A stretch of DNA of 9,773 nt from Actinomycetes bacterium (GTDB lineage: Bacteria > Actinomycetota > Actinomycetes > JAJYSQ01): positions 1 through 9,773 of the forward strand of contig JAJYSQ010000025.1 of the NCBI GenBank assembly GCA_021793495.1, in the 5' to 3' direction. Numbering within the stretch: position 1 is the stretch's first letter; the number at the start of each line of letters is the position of its first letter. The position numbers and the translations under genes were made by a program. Of this stretch, positions 1 to 6,710 are shown piece by piece. The notes beneath the pieces are model-generated. The model was not told where the DNA came from, ran no database searches, and saw only the letters and a list, made by a program, of their open reading frames with translations.

Positions 1-79
1 GGGGCGCGGGGGCCGGTCGATCACCGACCGGACGCTGCGCCCGGTGCCGGTGCCCGCTCCGGCGGCGGTCGTGTCCTGA
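1..79 (+). CDS. ilvN: Acetolactate synthase small (regulatory) subunit, C-terminal end only
   Basis: The frame beginning at base 2 is open from the window edge to TGA at 77-79. It encodes 25 residues starting [16 protein letters not shown] and ending in an Ala/Pro/Val tail. The GRG-RSITDR-LR pattern is one I recognise from the extreme C-terminus of actinobacterial IlvN/IlvH, the regulatory subunit that confers valine feedback control on acetolactate synthase. The next gene, 92 bases downstream, is ilvC, and ilvB-ilvN-ilvC is the classic order, so context agrees. Only this tail is visible: the ACT domain lies outside the window. The assignment rests on a short motif plus synteny. Confidence 0.8.
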   Translation, partial: GRGGRSITDRTLRPVPVPAPAAVVS

Positions 80-102
80 GGCTGCCCGGCCCGGCTCCTG
101 CG

Positions 103-108
103 TATCAT
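103..108 (+). promoter_or_regulatory. Candidate -10 box for ilvC (TATCAT)
   Basis: TATCAT matches five of six bases of the TATAAT consensus and is a rare AT-rich patch in the ilvN-ilvC gap. It would place a transcription start near 115 and give ilvC a leader of about 57 bases. I see no good -35 hexamer 16-18 bases upstream, which is common for actinobacterial promoters. If real, ilvC can be transcribed separately from ilvBN. Confidence 0.4.
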
Positions 109-156
109 CCCCACGCCCCGGGACGCACCTGCCCCGGACCCATCCCTCGTGCACAG

Positions 157-162
157 AAGGAG
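157..162 (+). promoter_or_regulatory. Ribosome binding site of ilvC
   Basis: AAGGAG (within AGAAGGAGA) lies 9 bases before the GTG at 172. It is the strongest Shine-Dalgarno sequence in the window and fixes the ilvC start on a GTG codon. Confidence 0.85.
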
Positions 163-171
163 AACCATCTC

Positions 172-1203
172 GTGGCCGAGATCTACTACGACGATTCCGC
201 CGACCTGTCGACCTTGCAGTCCCGACGGGTGGCGGTCCTCGGGTACGGCAGCCAGGGCCACGCCCACGCACTGAGTCTGCGGGACTCCGGGGTGGACGTG
301 CGCGTCGGGTTGCCGACCAGCTCGCGCAGCCGGGAACGGGCACGGGCAGAGGGGCTGCGGGTGCTCGACCCGGCCGCGGCGTGCGCCGAGGCCGACGTGG
401 TGATGGTCCTGGTCCCCGACCCGGCCCACCGTGACCTGTACACCGGCGCGATCGCGCCGAACCTCGCCGAGGGCGACGCGCTGCTGTTCGGCCACGGGTT
501 CAGCATCCGCTTCGGGCTGGTGACCCCGCCGCCGGGTGTGGATGTCGCGATGGTCGCGCCGAAGGGCCCCGGTCACCTGGTGCGCCGGGAGTACTCGGCG
601 GGCCGCGGGGTACCGGTCCTGGTCGCGGTGGAGCAGGACGCCACCGGTCATGCGTGGCCGCTGACCCTGGCCTACGCCCGCGGCATCGGCGGGACCCGGG
701 CCGGGGCGATCCGGACCACGTTCACCGAGGAGACGGAGACGGACCTGTTCGGCGAGCAGGCGGTGCTGTGCGGCGGGGTCTCCCACCTGATCCAGGCCGG
801 CTTCGAGACCCTCGTGGCGGCCGGCTACCAGCCCGAGGTCGCCTATTTCGAGTGCCTGCACGAGATGAAGCTGATCGTGGACCTCATGTACGAAGGGGGG
901 ATCGCGAAGATGCGGTGGTCGGTCTCGGACACCGCGGAGTACGGCGACTACGTGTCCGGACCGCGAGTCATCGACGACCGTGTCAAGGCGCAGATGCGTC
1001 GCGTCCTGGAGGACATCGTGGATGGCAGCTTCGCCCGTCGGTTCGTCGCCGACCAGGATGCCGGGGCCCCGGAGTTCCGTCGCTTGCGTGCCGAGGGTGA
1101 GGCGCACCCGATCGAGGCGACCGGGCGGGCGCTGCGCGCCATGATGCCGTTCATCGCCTCGCCCGACGACGACTTCGTCGAAGGCACGGCAGCGCGCGGT
1201 TGA
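172..1203 (+). CDS. ilvC: Ketol-acid reductoisomerase, class I
   Basis: This enzyme catalyses the second common step of valine, leucine and isoleucine synthesis: Mg-dependent alkyl migration followed by NAD(P)H reduction of acetolactate or acetohydroxybutyrate. At 343 residues it has the length of the short class I form. The Rossmann motif GYGSQG is at residues 24-29 and the catalytic-histidine motif HGF is at 108-110. The VAPKGPGH segment follows near residue 128. The metal ligands D191 and E195 (in TETDLFGEQ) and E227 and E231 (in FECLHEMK) are all present. The GTG start is set by the AAGGAG site at 157-162. The cofactor-specificity loop after VGL (residues 48-54, PTSSRSR) begins with Pro where many homologues carry Arg. 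HGFSIRF differs slightly from the usual HGFNIHF. Identity is certain; NADH versus NADPH preference cannot be read from sequence. Confidence 0.97.
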   Translation: MAEIYYDDSADLSTLQSRRVAVLGYGSQGHAHALSLRDSGVDVRVGLPTSSRSRERARAEGLRVLDPAAACAEADVVMVLVPDPAHRDLYTGAIAPNLAEGDALLFGHGFSIRFGLVTPPPGVDVAMVAPKGPGHLVRREYSAGRGVPVLVAVEQDATGHAWPLTLAYARGIGGTRAGAIRTTFTEETETDLFGEQAVLCGGVSHLIQAGFETLVAAGYQPEVAYFECLHEMKLIVDLMYEGGIAKMRWSVSDTAEYGDYVSGPRVIDDRVKAQMRRVLEDIVDGSFARRFVADQDAGAPEFRRLRAEGEAHPIEATGRALRAMMPFIASPDDDFVEGTAARG

Positions 1204-1206
1204 GTC

Positions 1207-1251
1207 GGGGCGGGGCGGTCGGGTCGGGGCGGTCGGGGCGGGGCGGGGCGG
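1207..1251 (+). repeat. G-run tract with quadruplex potential between ilvC and serA
   Basis: Four bases after the ilvC stop codon, seven runs of three or more G fall within 45 bases: 1207-1210, 1212-1215, 1221-1223, 1226-1229, 1235-1238, 1240-1243 and 1245-1248. Loops between them are 1 to 6 bases. The tract is an irregular tandem array of GTC followed by one or more GGGGC blocks. The G-rich strand is the coding strand, so the transcript could fold as well as the DNA. It ends just before a candidate serA -10 box. Confidence 0.7.
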
Positions 1252-1255
1252 TCGA

Positions 1256-1261
1256 TAGAGT
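1256..1261 (+). promoter_or_regulatory. Candidate -10 box for serA (TAGAGT)
   Basis: TAGAGT fits the TANNNT pattern of actinobacterial -10 elements. It would start transcription near 1267-1268, about 28 bases ahead of the serA GTG. A GAGGA ribosome binding site at 1285-1289 sits 6 bases before that GTG. No -35 hexamer is recognisable because the upstream DNA is the G-run tract. Confidence 0.4.
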
Positions 1262-1295
1262 GGGCCGCCCGCGTCCCCTCGCCTGAGGACTACTC

Positions 1296-2888
1296 GTGTC
1301 CGTACCCGTCGTGCTGATCACCGAGGAGCTCTCCCCGGGCGCCGTGGCCACGCTCGGACCGGACGTCCAGGTGCGCCGGTGCGACGGTACGGACCGCGCC
1401 GCCTTGCTCGCGGCGGTCGGCGAGGTGGACGCGATGATCGTGCGCAGCGGGACCCGCGTGGACGCCGAGGTGCTGGCCGCCGCACCACGGCTACGAGTGG
1501 TGGCGCGGGCCGGGGTCGGGCTGGACAACATCGACCTGCCGGCCGCGACGACCGCGGGCGTGATGGTCGTCAACGCGCCCGCCTCCAACGTGGTCAGTGC
1601 TGCGGAGATGACGGTGGGGCTGCTGCTGGCCGTGGCCCGGCACATCGCGGCCGCGGACGCGTCGTTGCGCCGCGGGGAGTGGACCCGGGCACGGTTCGTC
1701 GGCACCGAGCTGGACGGGCGGATCCTCGGAGTGGTCGAGCTCGGCCGGGTCGGGGTCCTGGTCGCCCCCCGTCTCGCAGCGTTCGGCATGACCGTGCTGG
1801 CCTACGACCCATATGTGCAGCCAGGACGGGCCGCCGTGCTCGGGGTCGAGCTCGTCGGGTTCGACGAGCTGCTGTCCCGGGCCGACGTGATCACCATCCA
1901 CCTGCCTCGGACCCTGGAGACGGTGGGCTTGTTCGGGGCCGAGCAGCTGGCCCGGGTCAAGCCCGGTGTGCTGCTGGTCAACGCGGCGCGCGGGGGCATC
2001 GTCGACGAGCAGGCGCTGGCCGAGGCGCTGCGCGACGGCCGGGTGGGCGGAGCCGGGATCGATGTGCACACGACCGAGCCGGCCGTGGGCTCGCCGCTGT
2101 TCGGCCTGGACAACGTGGTCGTCACCCCGCACCTCGGCGCGAGCACCATGGCGGCGCAGGAGAAGGCCGGGCTCGCCGCGGCCGCCTCGGTCCGGCTGGC
2201 GCTGGCCGGGGAGCTCGTGCCGGATGCGGTGAACGTGGCCGGTGGACCGATCGCCGAGGAGGTCCGGCCGCTGCTGGGGCTGGCCGAGACCCTCGGGCGG
2301 GTCTGGGCCCTGTTGGCCGCCGGGCCGGTGGCTTCCCTGGAGGTCGCGGTCCGCGGGGAGGCGGCGGGCTGGGATGTCCGGATCCTGGAGCTGGCTGCCC
2401 TCAAGGGCGTCTTCACCGAGGTTGCCCAGGAGCCGGTCTCCTACGTCAACGCCCCCGTGGTGGCCGCCGAGCAGGGGGTCGAGGTGGCGCTGACCACGCA
2501 GGAGTCCGCCGGGGAGTACCGCAACGTGTTGGCGGTCCACGGCGGCCTGGCCGACGGTCGGATGGTCACGGTCGCCGGGACGCTGGCCGGACCCGGCTCA
2601 GCGGTGCGGATCATCGGGATCGACGGGTACGAGGTCGAGATCACCCCGACCACACACATGGGCGTGCTCCGGTACGAGGACCGCCCCGGCGTGGTCGGCA
2701 CCATCGGCCGGCTGCTGGGCGAGGCCGAGGTGAACATCGCTGCGATGCAGGTGTCCCGGGACACCCGAGGTGGTACCGCCCTGGTGGTCCTGGCCGTGGA
2801 CACCGCCATCCCGGCCGACACCCTCGACGACATCATCGTGGCGATCGGCGCGGACTACGGCCGGGTCCTGGACCTGTCCGCACGGTGA
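1296..2888 (+). CDS. serA: D-3-phosphoglycerate dehydrogenase, long (type I) form
   Basis: SerA oxidises 3-phosphoglycerate to 3-phosphohydroxypyruvate with NAD, the first committed step of serine synthesis. The 530-residue length and domain order are those of the mycobacterial long form. The order is substrate domain (1 to about 100 and about 283-315), NAD domain (about 101-282), the intervening ASB-like domain (about 317-450) and a C-terminal ACT domain (about 455-530) that usually senses serine. The substrate-loop motif RAGVGLDNID is present. The catalytic residues fall at R232 (NAARGG), E261 (TTEP) and H279 (PHLGAS), one lower than the R233/E262/H280 I recall for the Mycobacterium enzyme. 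The start is GTG with GAGGA at 1285-1289. One oddity: the Rossmann motif reads E148-L-G-R-V-G153, with Glu replacing the first Gly of GxGxxG. The rest of the frame is intact, so I call it functional with a query. Confidence 0.95.
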   Translation: MSVPVVLITEELSPGAVATLGPDVQVRRCDGTDRAALLAAVGEVDAMIVRSGTRVDAEVLAAAPRLRVVARAGVGLDNIDLPAATTAGVMVVNAPASNVVSAAEMTVGLLLAVARHIAAADASLRRGEWTRARFVGTELDGRILGVVELGRVGVLVAPRLAAFGMTVLAYDPYVQPGRAAVLGVELVGFDELLSRADVITIHLPRTLETVGLFGAEQLARVKPGVLLVNAARGGIVDEQALAEALRDGRVGGAGIDVHTTEPAVGSPLFGLDNVVVTPHLGASTMAAQEKAGLAAAASVRLALAGELVPDAVNVAGGPIAEEVRPLLGLAETLGRVWALLAAGPVASLEVAVRGEAAGWDVRILELAALKGVFTEVAQEPVSYVNAPVVAAEQGVEVALTTQESAGEYRNVLAVHGGLADGRMVTVAGTLAGPGSAVRIIGIDGYEVEITPTTHMGVLRYEDRPGVVGTIGRLLGEAEVNIAAMQVSRDTRGGTALVVLAVDTAIPADTLDDIIVAIGADYGRVLDLSAR

Positions 2889-2926
2889 TCCTCGCCGGCG
2901 GTGGTCGTCGCCCGCCGATGGCCCGA

Positions 2927-2932
2927 TAACCT
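2927..2932 (+). promoter_or_regulatory. -10 box placing the leuB transcript start at its ATG (TAACCT)
   Basis: TAACCT lies 7 bases before the ATG at 2940, the spacing expected when the A of ATG is the first transcribed base. No purine-rich ribosome binding site stands at the right distance, apart from a weak GGGG directly abutting the ATG. I infer a leaderless leuB mRNA from a promoter inside the 51-base serA-leuB gap. Confidence 0.6.
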
Positions 2933-2939
2933 GCGGGGC

Positions 2940-4004
2940 ATGACGCGTGAGCTGGACCTGGCGGTCATCGGCGGCGACGGGATCGGTCCGGAGGTGACCG
3001 CGCAGGCACTACGGGTGCTGGACGCCCTCGCCGGTGCCTACGACCTGCGGGTGTGCACCACCGAGTACGACCTAGGTGCTCGTCGGTGGCACGCGACCGG
3101 GCAGACCCTGCCGGACTCCGTGCTGGCCGAGCTGTCCAGGCACGACGCGATCCTGCTCGGCGCCGTCGGTGACCCGAGCGTCCCGTCGGGGGTGCTGGAG
3201 CGCGGCCTGCTGCTGCGGCTGCGGTTCGCCTTCGACCACCACGTCAACCTGCGGCCGTCCCGGCGCTACCCCGGGACGTCCTCGCCGGTCGGTGCCACCG
3301 ACGTGGACCTCGTGGTGGTGCGCGAAGGCACCGAGGGCCTCTACGTCGGCAATGGAGGGACCATCCGGGCCGGAACCGGCCACGAGGTGGCTACCGAGGT
3401 GAGCGTGAACACGGCGTTCGGTGTCCAGCGGGTGGTGCGCGACGCGTTCATCCGCGCCCGCGAGCGCCCCCGCCACCGGCTGACCTGGGTGCACAAGACC
3501 AACGTGCTGACCTACGCCGGCGGGCTGTGGTCCCGGGTGGTGGGCGAGGTGGGCGAGGAGTTCCCCGACGTCCAGGTGGACTACCTGCACGTGGACGCCG
3601 CCACCATGGCGCTGGTCACCGACCCTGGACGGTTCGACGTGGTGGTCACCGACAACCTGTTCGGCGACATCATCACCGACCTGGCGGCCGCGGTGACCGG
3701 CGGGATCGGGCTCGCGGCCAGTGCGAACCTGGACACGACCCGGACCCACCCGAGCATGTTCGAACCGGTCCACGGGTCGGCTCCGGACATCGCCGGGACC
3801 CACCGCGCCGACCCGACCGCCGCGATCCTCAGCGCAGCTCTGCTGCTGGAGCACCTGGGGCTGCCCGAGGCCGCCGGTGCGGTGCACACCGCAGTGGCGG
3901 CCGACCTGGCTGGCCGGGAGGGGTCTGCACCCCGTACCACCGAGCAGATCGGGCAGGCGATCGTCGATCGGGTCACCGCCGTCTCGATCCTGAACACCGG
4001 CTGA
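2940..4004 (+). CDS. leuB: 3-isopropylmalate dehydrogenase
   Basis: LeuB catalyses NAD- and Mg-dependent oxidative decarboxylation of 3-isopropylmalate in leucine synthesis. Family members also act on 3-methylmalate in the citramalate route to isoleucine, which matters because cimA lies downstream. The 354-residue product opens with the [11 protein letters not shown] nucleotide-binding motif. It carries the LGAVGDP loop, R-rich substrate contacts ([16 protein letters not shown]), Y135 in EGLYVG, K186 in WVHKTNVL, and metal-binding D238 and D243/D247 in [11 protein letters not shown]. The [13 protein letters not shown] segment that closes the NAD site is also present. I chose ATG 2940 over the in-frame GTG at 2901 because recognisable homology begins just after it and a TAACCT box is correctly spaced. 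It follows serA by 51 bases. Confidence 0.95.
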   Translation: MTRELDLAVIGGDGIGPEVTAQALRVLDALAGAYDLRVCTTEYDLGARRWHATGQTLPDSVLAELSRHDAILLGAVGDPSVPSGVLERGLLLRLRFAFDHHVNLRPSRRYPGTSSPVGATDVDLVVVREGTEGLYVGNGGTIRAGTGHEVATEVSVNTAFGVQRVVRDAFIRARERPRHRLTWVHKTNVLTYAGGLWSRVVGEVGEEFPDVQVDYLHVDAATMALVTDPGRFDVVVTDNLFGDIITDLAAAVTGGIGLAASANLDTTRTHPSMFEPVHGSAPDIAGTHRADPTAAILSAALLLEHLGLPEAAGAVHTAVAADLAGREGSAPRTTEQIGQAIVDRVTAVSILNTG

Positions 4005-4005
4005 A

Positions 4006-4028
4006 GGGGTTTGGCTGGCCGGAACCCC
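4006..4028 (+). other. Hairpin just after leuB (GGGGTT/AACCCC stem)
   Basis: GGGGTT at 4006-4011 pairs with AACCCC at 4023-4028. Two more G-C pairs are possible inside, leaving a CTGG loop. It begins two bases after the leuB stop codon and separates the amino acid genes from the envelope pair. It has no U tract, so it is either a factor-independent terminator of the weak actinobacterial type or an mRNA 3'-end stabiliser. Confidence 0.5.
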
Positions 4029-4097
4029 ACGGGGGATGCTGTCGTTCGACCGACGCGCAGGCTTACCCGCGGCGACGACCAGGTGAACGGCAGGCAG

Positions 4098-4697
4098 ATG
4101 AACCAACGGATCTTTCTCGACATCAACTCCTTCTCCCGGCACACCGGGTGGGCGCACTGGTTCATGGGGCCCTACGCCTACTTCGGCGGGGTCGTCCTGC
4201 TCGCGCTGCTGCTGCTGGCCGGGTACCTGCTGGCCCGGCGACGGGACCAGCCGGTCGCGGTGGCTGCGGCCCTGTGGACCGGCCTGGCGTCCTTGATCGG
4301 CCTGGGGATCAGCCAGATCTTCAACCACGCGGTCCAAGAGCCGCGTCCGTACGTGACCCTGGCGCACGTGCTGGTCCTGGTCCCGCGGACCACCGACTTC
4401 GCGTTCCCCTCCGACCACGCGGTCGTCACCGGTGCCGTGGTGGCCGGGCTGTTCCTCGTGGACCGTCGGCTGGCCTGGACCGCGACCGTGGTCGGTGCCC
4501 TGCTGGTCTTCGCCCGGGTGTACGTGGGGGCGCACTACCCTGGTGACGTGCTGGCGGGGCTGGGCATCGGGCTGACGGTCACGTTGCTCGGCTGGCTGGT
4601 CGTGCGGCCCGTGCTCGCTCTGCTGGTGCGCACCCTGGCTCGAACCCCGTTGCGCCCGCTGCTGCTGGCCCACCCGGCGACGGGCGCATCGAGCTGA
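4098..4697 (+). CDS. PAP2-family membrane phosphatase, BcrC/undecaprenyl-diphosphatase-like
   Basis: This is a 199-residue integral membrane protein with hydrophobic segments near residues 28-46, 54-74, 108-121, 126-139 and 150-172. The three PAP2 phosphatase motifs are present: motif 1 ends in R83-P84; motif 2 is P104-S-D-H107; motif 3 is A-R140 through H146 to D150 (ARVYVGAHYPGD). The PSDH form, rather than PSGH, is typical of BcrC-like enzymes that hydrolyse undecaprenyl diphosphate to recycle the lipid carrier of cell-wall synthesis. The Lys that usually opens motif 1, seven residues before the Arg, is Asn76 here. The start is uncertain: ATG 4098 is preferred, but an in-frame GTG at 4083 has no worse a ribosome site. 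The next gene, 41 bases on, is a GT51-like glycosyltransferase, supporting an envelope role. Other phospholipid phosphatase functions are possible. Confidence 0.8.
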   Translation: MNQRIFLDINSFSRHTGWAHWFMGPYAYFGGVVLLALLLLAGYLLARRRDQPVAVAAALWTGLASLIGLGISQIFNHAVQEPRPYVTLAHVLVLVPRTTDFAFPSDHAVVTGAVVAGLFLVDRRLAWTATVVGALLVFARVYVGAHYPGDVLAGLGIGLTVTLLGWLVVRPVLALLVRTLARTPLRPLLLAHPATGASS

Positions 4698-4738
4698 GCG
4701 TCGGCCGCGCCCGCCCGGCGCACCGGCACCCTCGACTG

Positions 4739-5452
4739 GTGCGGCTGCTGAAGGTCCTGGTGCTCACCGGGGTGGGGGTGCTGGTCCTGGGGATCGCGGC
4801 GTTCGCGGTGGTCTGGGTACGGTCCCCGGGGGTCGGTGATGCGCCGAGCCGGGTCGCGGTCGTTCTCGCCGCCGGCCACGGCACGCCCCTGTCCACGTTG
4901 CCCAACCCCGACCGGGTAGGGGATGCCGCGGTCGCCACGGAGGACGCGCACTTCTGGTCCGAGCCCGGCGTCGACCCGGCTGGACTCGTACGCGCCGTGC
5001 TGGGCCCGCTTCTCGGCCCCGGGGACCAGGGCGGTGCCACGATCCCGATGCAGCTGGCCAAGCTGTTGTACACCCCGGACCACCCCGGCCTGGGTTCCAA
5101 GGTCACCGACCTGGTCCTGGCGGTCAAGCTGGTCCGGGCCTACCCCAAGACCGAGATCCTGGCGATGTACCTGGACGCCGCGTACTACGGGCACGGCTAC
5201 ACCGGGGTGGTGGATGCGGCCCGCGGGTACTTCGGTGTGCGTCCCTCGCAGCTGAGCTGGGGCCAGGCTGCTCTGGTCGCCGGGTTGGTCCAAGCCCCGT
5301 CCGCGTTCGACCCGACGGTGCACGCCCACCGGGCGATATCCAAGGAGCACCACGTGCTCGACCGGCTGGTGGCGACCGGTGTGCTCACCGCGGCCCAGGC
5401 GCAGGCCGCGTGGGCCGCGCCGCTGCACCCGGTGGTGACGTTTCGCGGGTGA
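4739..5452 (+). CDS. Membrane-anchored GT51 transglycosylase-like protein (divergent monofunctional peptidoglycan glycosyltransferase)
   Basis: The product has 237 residues: one N-terminal membrane anchor (about 4-27), then a GT51 fold with no penicillin-binding domain, the layout of monofunctional transglycosylases that polymerise lipid II outside the membrane. Recognisable motifs are ATEDAHFW at residues 66-73 with the catalytic Glu at 68, GGATIPMQLAK at 98-108, and the helix LVRAYPKTEILAMYLD at 131-146. All are altered. The His of the EDxxFxxHxG motif is E75. The usual STITQQ reads ATIPMQ. The RKxxE motif reads S-K-x-x-D, so its conserved second Glu is D124. YLN is YLD. The GTG start has no clear ribosome site. 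It sits 41 bases after the PAP2 gene, a plausible functional partner. It could be a working enzyme of a divergent subfamily or a non-catalytic homologue. Confidence 0.75.
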   Translation: MRLLKVLVLTGVGVLVLGIAAFAVVWVRSPGVGDAPSRVAVVLAAGHGTPLSTLPNPDRVGDAAVATEDAHFWSEPGVDPAGLVRAVLGPLLGPGDQGGATIPMQLAKLLYTPDHPGLGSKVTDLVLAVKLVRAYPKTEILAMYLDAAYYGHGYTGVVDAARGYFGVRPSQLSWGQAALVAGLVQAPSAFDPTVHAHRAISKEHHVLDRLVATGVLTAAQAQAAWAAPLHPVVTFRG

Positions 5453-5514
5453 GCCCTGCGGGGTGAGCCCTGCGGGGTGAGCCCCGCGGGGCCGACCCGC
5501 CGACCCGCCGACCC
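5447..5514 (+). repeat. Two adjoining short tandem repeats between the GT51 gene and ilvE
   Basis: Three head-to-tail copies of a 14-base unit, GGGTGAGCCCTGCG, occupy 5447-5460, 5461-5474 and 5475-5488. The third copy has one change (CCCCGCG). The first copy supplies the GT51 stop codon (TGA 5450-5452). Two bases later come three exact copies of the 8-base unit GCCGACCC (5491-5514). Each 14-base unit can form a small GGG/CCC hairpin with a TGAG loop, and the third runs into a CCCCGCGGGG palindrome (5482-5491). The array looks like slippage-derived DNA; any function is unknown. Confidence 0.75.
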
Positions 5515-5528
5515 CACGGGGGCAGGCT

Positions 5529-5548
5529 CCGGTCCCGGCCGGGACCGG
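5529..5548 (+). promoter_or_regulatory. 20-bp perfect palindrome in the ilvE promoter, candidate operator
   Basis: CCGGTCCCGG is followed immediately by its exact reverse complement. The palindrome ends 4 bases before the TATTGT -10 box and so covers the place where a -35 element would be. As DNA this is the arrangement of a repressor or activator site for a dimeric protein. As RNA it could fold to an 8-bp stem with a GGCC loop and might end the upstream transcript, though there is no U tract. I do not recognise the half-site as a known regulator's. Confidence 0.5.
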
Positions 5549-5552
5549 CGGC

Positions 5553-5558
5553 TATTGT
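5553..5558 (+). promoter_or_regulatory. -10 box placing the ilvE transcript start at its ATG (TATTGT)
   Basis: TATTGT lies 6 bases before the ATG at 5565, so transcription should begin at or next to the start codon. There is no ribosome binding site of useful strength (only GGGG, one base before the ATG). I infer a leaderless transcript. Confidence 0.65.
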
Positions 5559-5564
5559 CGGGGC

Positions 5565-6704
5565 ATGTCCAGCGATCCGAGCCCTGCCCTACCCATCGCG
5601 GTCACACCCTCGGCGCACCCTCGGGCGGCGGCCGAACGACAGGCGGTGCTGGCCGACCCGGGGTTCGGACGGGTGTTCACCGACCACATGGTGCGCATCC
5701 CCTGGGACGCCGACCGAGGGTGGCACGATGCGCAGCTCGTGCCGTACGGGCCGATCCCGCTGGACCCGGCGACGATGGCGTTGCACTACGGGCAGGAGAT
5801 CTTCGAGGGGCTCAAGGCGTATCGGCAGCCCTCCGGGGCGATCGCCACGTTCCGGCCGTACGAGAACGCCCGCCGGTTCGCCCGTTCGGCTGCCCGGCTG
5901 GCGATGCCCGCGCTGGACGAGGAGACGTTTGTCGCGGCGCTGACGGCGCTGGTCACCCAGGATGCCGCCTGGGTCAGCCCGGAGGAGGAGAAGAGCCTGT
6001 ACCTCCGGCCCTTCATGTTCGCCACCGAGGCCGGTCTCGGGGTGAAGCCGGCGCACTCCTTCCTGTTCCTGGTGATCGCCTCCCCGGCGGGGGCGTACTT
6101 CTCCGGCGGGGTGCGTCCGGTGAGCGTGTGGCTGTCCACCGAGTACACCCGGGCGGCGCCCGGGGGGACCGGGGCGGCCAAGTGTGCCGGAAACTACGCG
6201 GCGTCCCTGGTCGCGCAGGCCCAGGCCGAACAGGCCGGGTGCGACCAGGTGGTGTGGTTGGACGCGGTCAGCCACCGGTACGTCGAGGAGATGGGCGGGA
6301 TGAACCTGTTCTTCGTCCGTGGCTCCGGTTCCTCGGCGCGGGTGGAGACCCCGGCGTTGACCGGGACCCTGCTCGCCGGAGTCACCCGGGACTCCCTGCT
6401 CACCCTGGCGGGAGACCTGGGTCACCCGGTTGCCGAGACGCGGATCAGCACCGAGGAGTGGGAGCAGGGCAACGCGACCGGTGAGATCACCGAGGTGTTC
6501 GCCTGCGGGACCGCCGCGGTGATCACCCCCGTCGGCTCGGTGAAGCACGCGCGCGGCACCTGGACGGTCGGCGACGGCCAGCCCGGGCCCGTGACCCTGC
6601 GGCTGCGCCAGGCGTTGCTGGACCTCCAGCACGGGCAGGCGCCGGATCCGCACAGGTGGGTGCACCCGTTGGTGCCCGCCCGAGGCCACGCGTCCACGGG
6701 TTGA
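5565..6704 (+). CDS. ilvE: Branched-chain amino acid aminotransferase
   Basis: IlvE is a PLP enzyme that transfers an amino group from glutamate to the 2-keto acids of leucine, isoleucine and valine, the last step of all three pathways. The 379-residue product matches the longer, eukaryote-like actinobacterial form of fold type IV transaminases. Key segments are HYGQEIFEGLKAYR (about 73-86), YLRPFMFATE (about 146-155), the Schiff-base Lys206 in GGTGAAKCAGNYA, and EEMGGMNLFFV (about 244-254), whose Glu contacts the PLP ring nitrogen. The C-terminal ITEVFACGTAAVITPVG segment binds the PLP phosphate. The ATG is preceded by TATTGT at leaderless spacing and by a 20-bp palindrome. The stop is followed within 150 bases by the cimA attenuator, so ilvE reads toward cimA in the same direction. 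Confidence 0.96.
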   Translation: MSSDPSPALPIAVTPSAHPRAAAERQAVLADPGFGRVFTDHMVRIPWDADRGWHDAQLVPYGPIPLDPATMALHYGQEIFEGLKAYRQPSGAIATFRPYENARRFARSAARLAMPALDEETFVAALTALVTQDAAWVSPEEEKSLYLRPFMFATEAGLGVKPAHSFLFLVIASPAGAYFSGGVRPVSVWLSTEYTRAAPGGTGAAKCAGNYAASLVAQAQAEQAGCDQVVWLDAVSHRYVEEMGGMNLFFVRGSGSSARVETPALTGTLLAGVTRDSLLTLAGDLGHPVAETRISTEEWEQGNATGEITEVFACGTAAVITPVGSVKHARGTWTVGDGQPGPVTLRLRQALLDLQHGQAPDPHRWVHPLVPARGHASTG

Positions 6705-6710
6705 GACAGG

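Noticed and set aside
2901..2939. GTG at 2901 as the start of leuB
   Set aside because: The extra 13 residues are Arg/Trp-rich and unlike the family, and the TAACCT promoter box would fall inside the coding region.
4011..4097. TTG at 4011 as the start of the PAP2 gene
   Set aside because: It would begin inside the hairpin after leuB and add 29 hydrophilic residues not typical of the family.
5477..6484. Plus-strand frame overlapping ilvE in another reading frame
   Set aside because: The translation is Arg/Gly/Pro-rich with no recognisable domain, and it overlaps the intact ilvE gene.
6701..6706. TTGAGA at the end of ilvE as a -35 box for the cimA leader
   Set aside because: It resembles TTGACA, but no TANNNT box lies 16-19 bases downstream, and it would not fit a start at the leader GTG.
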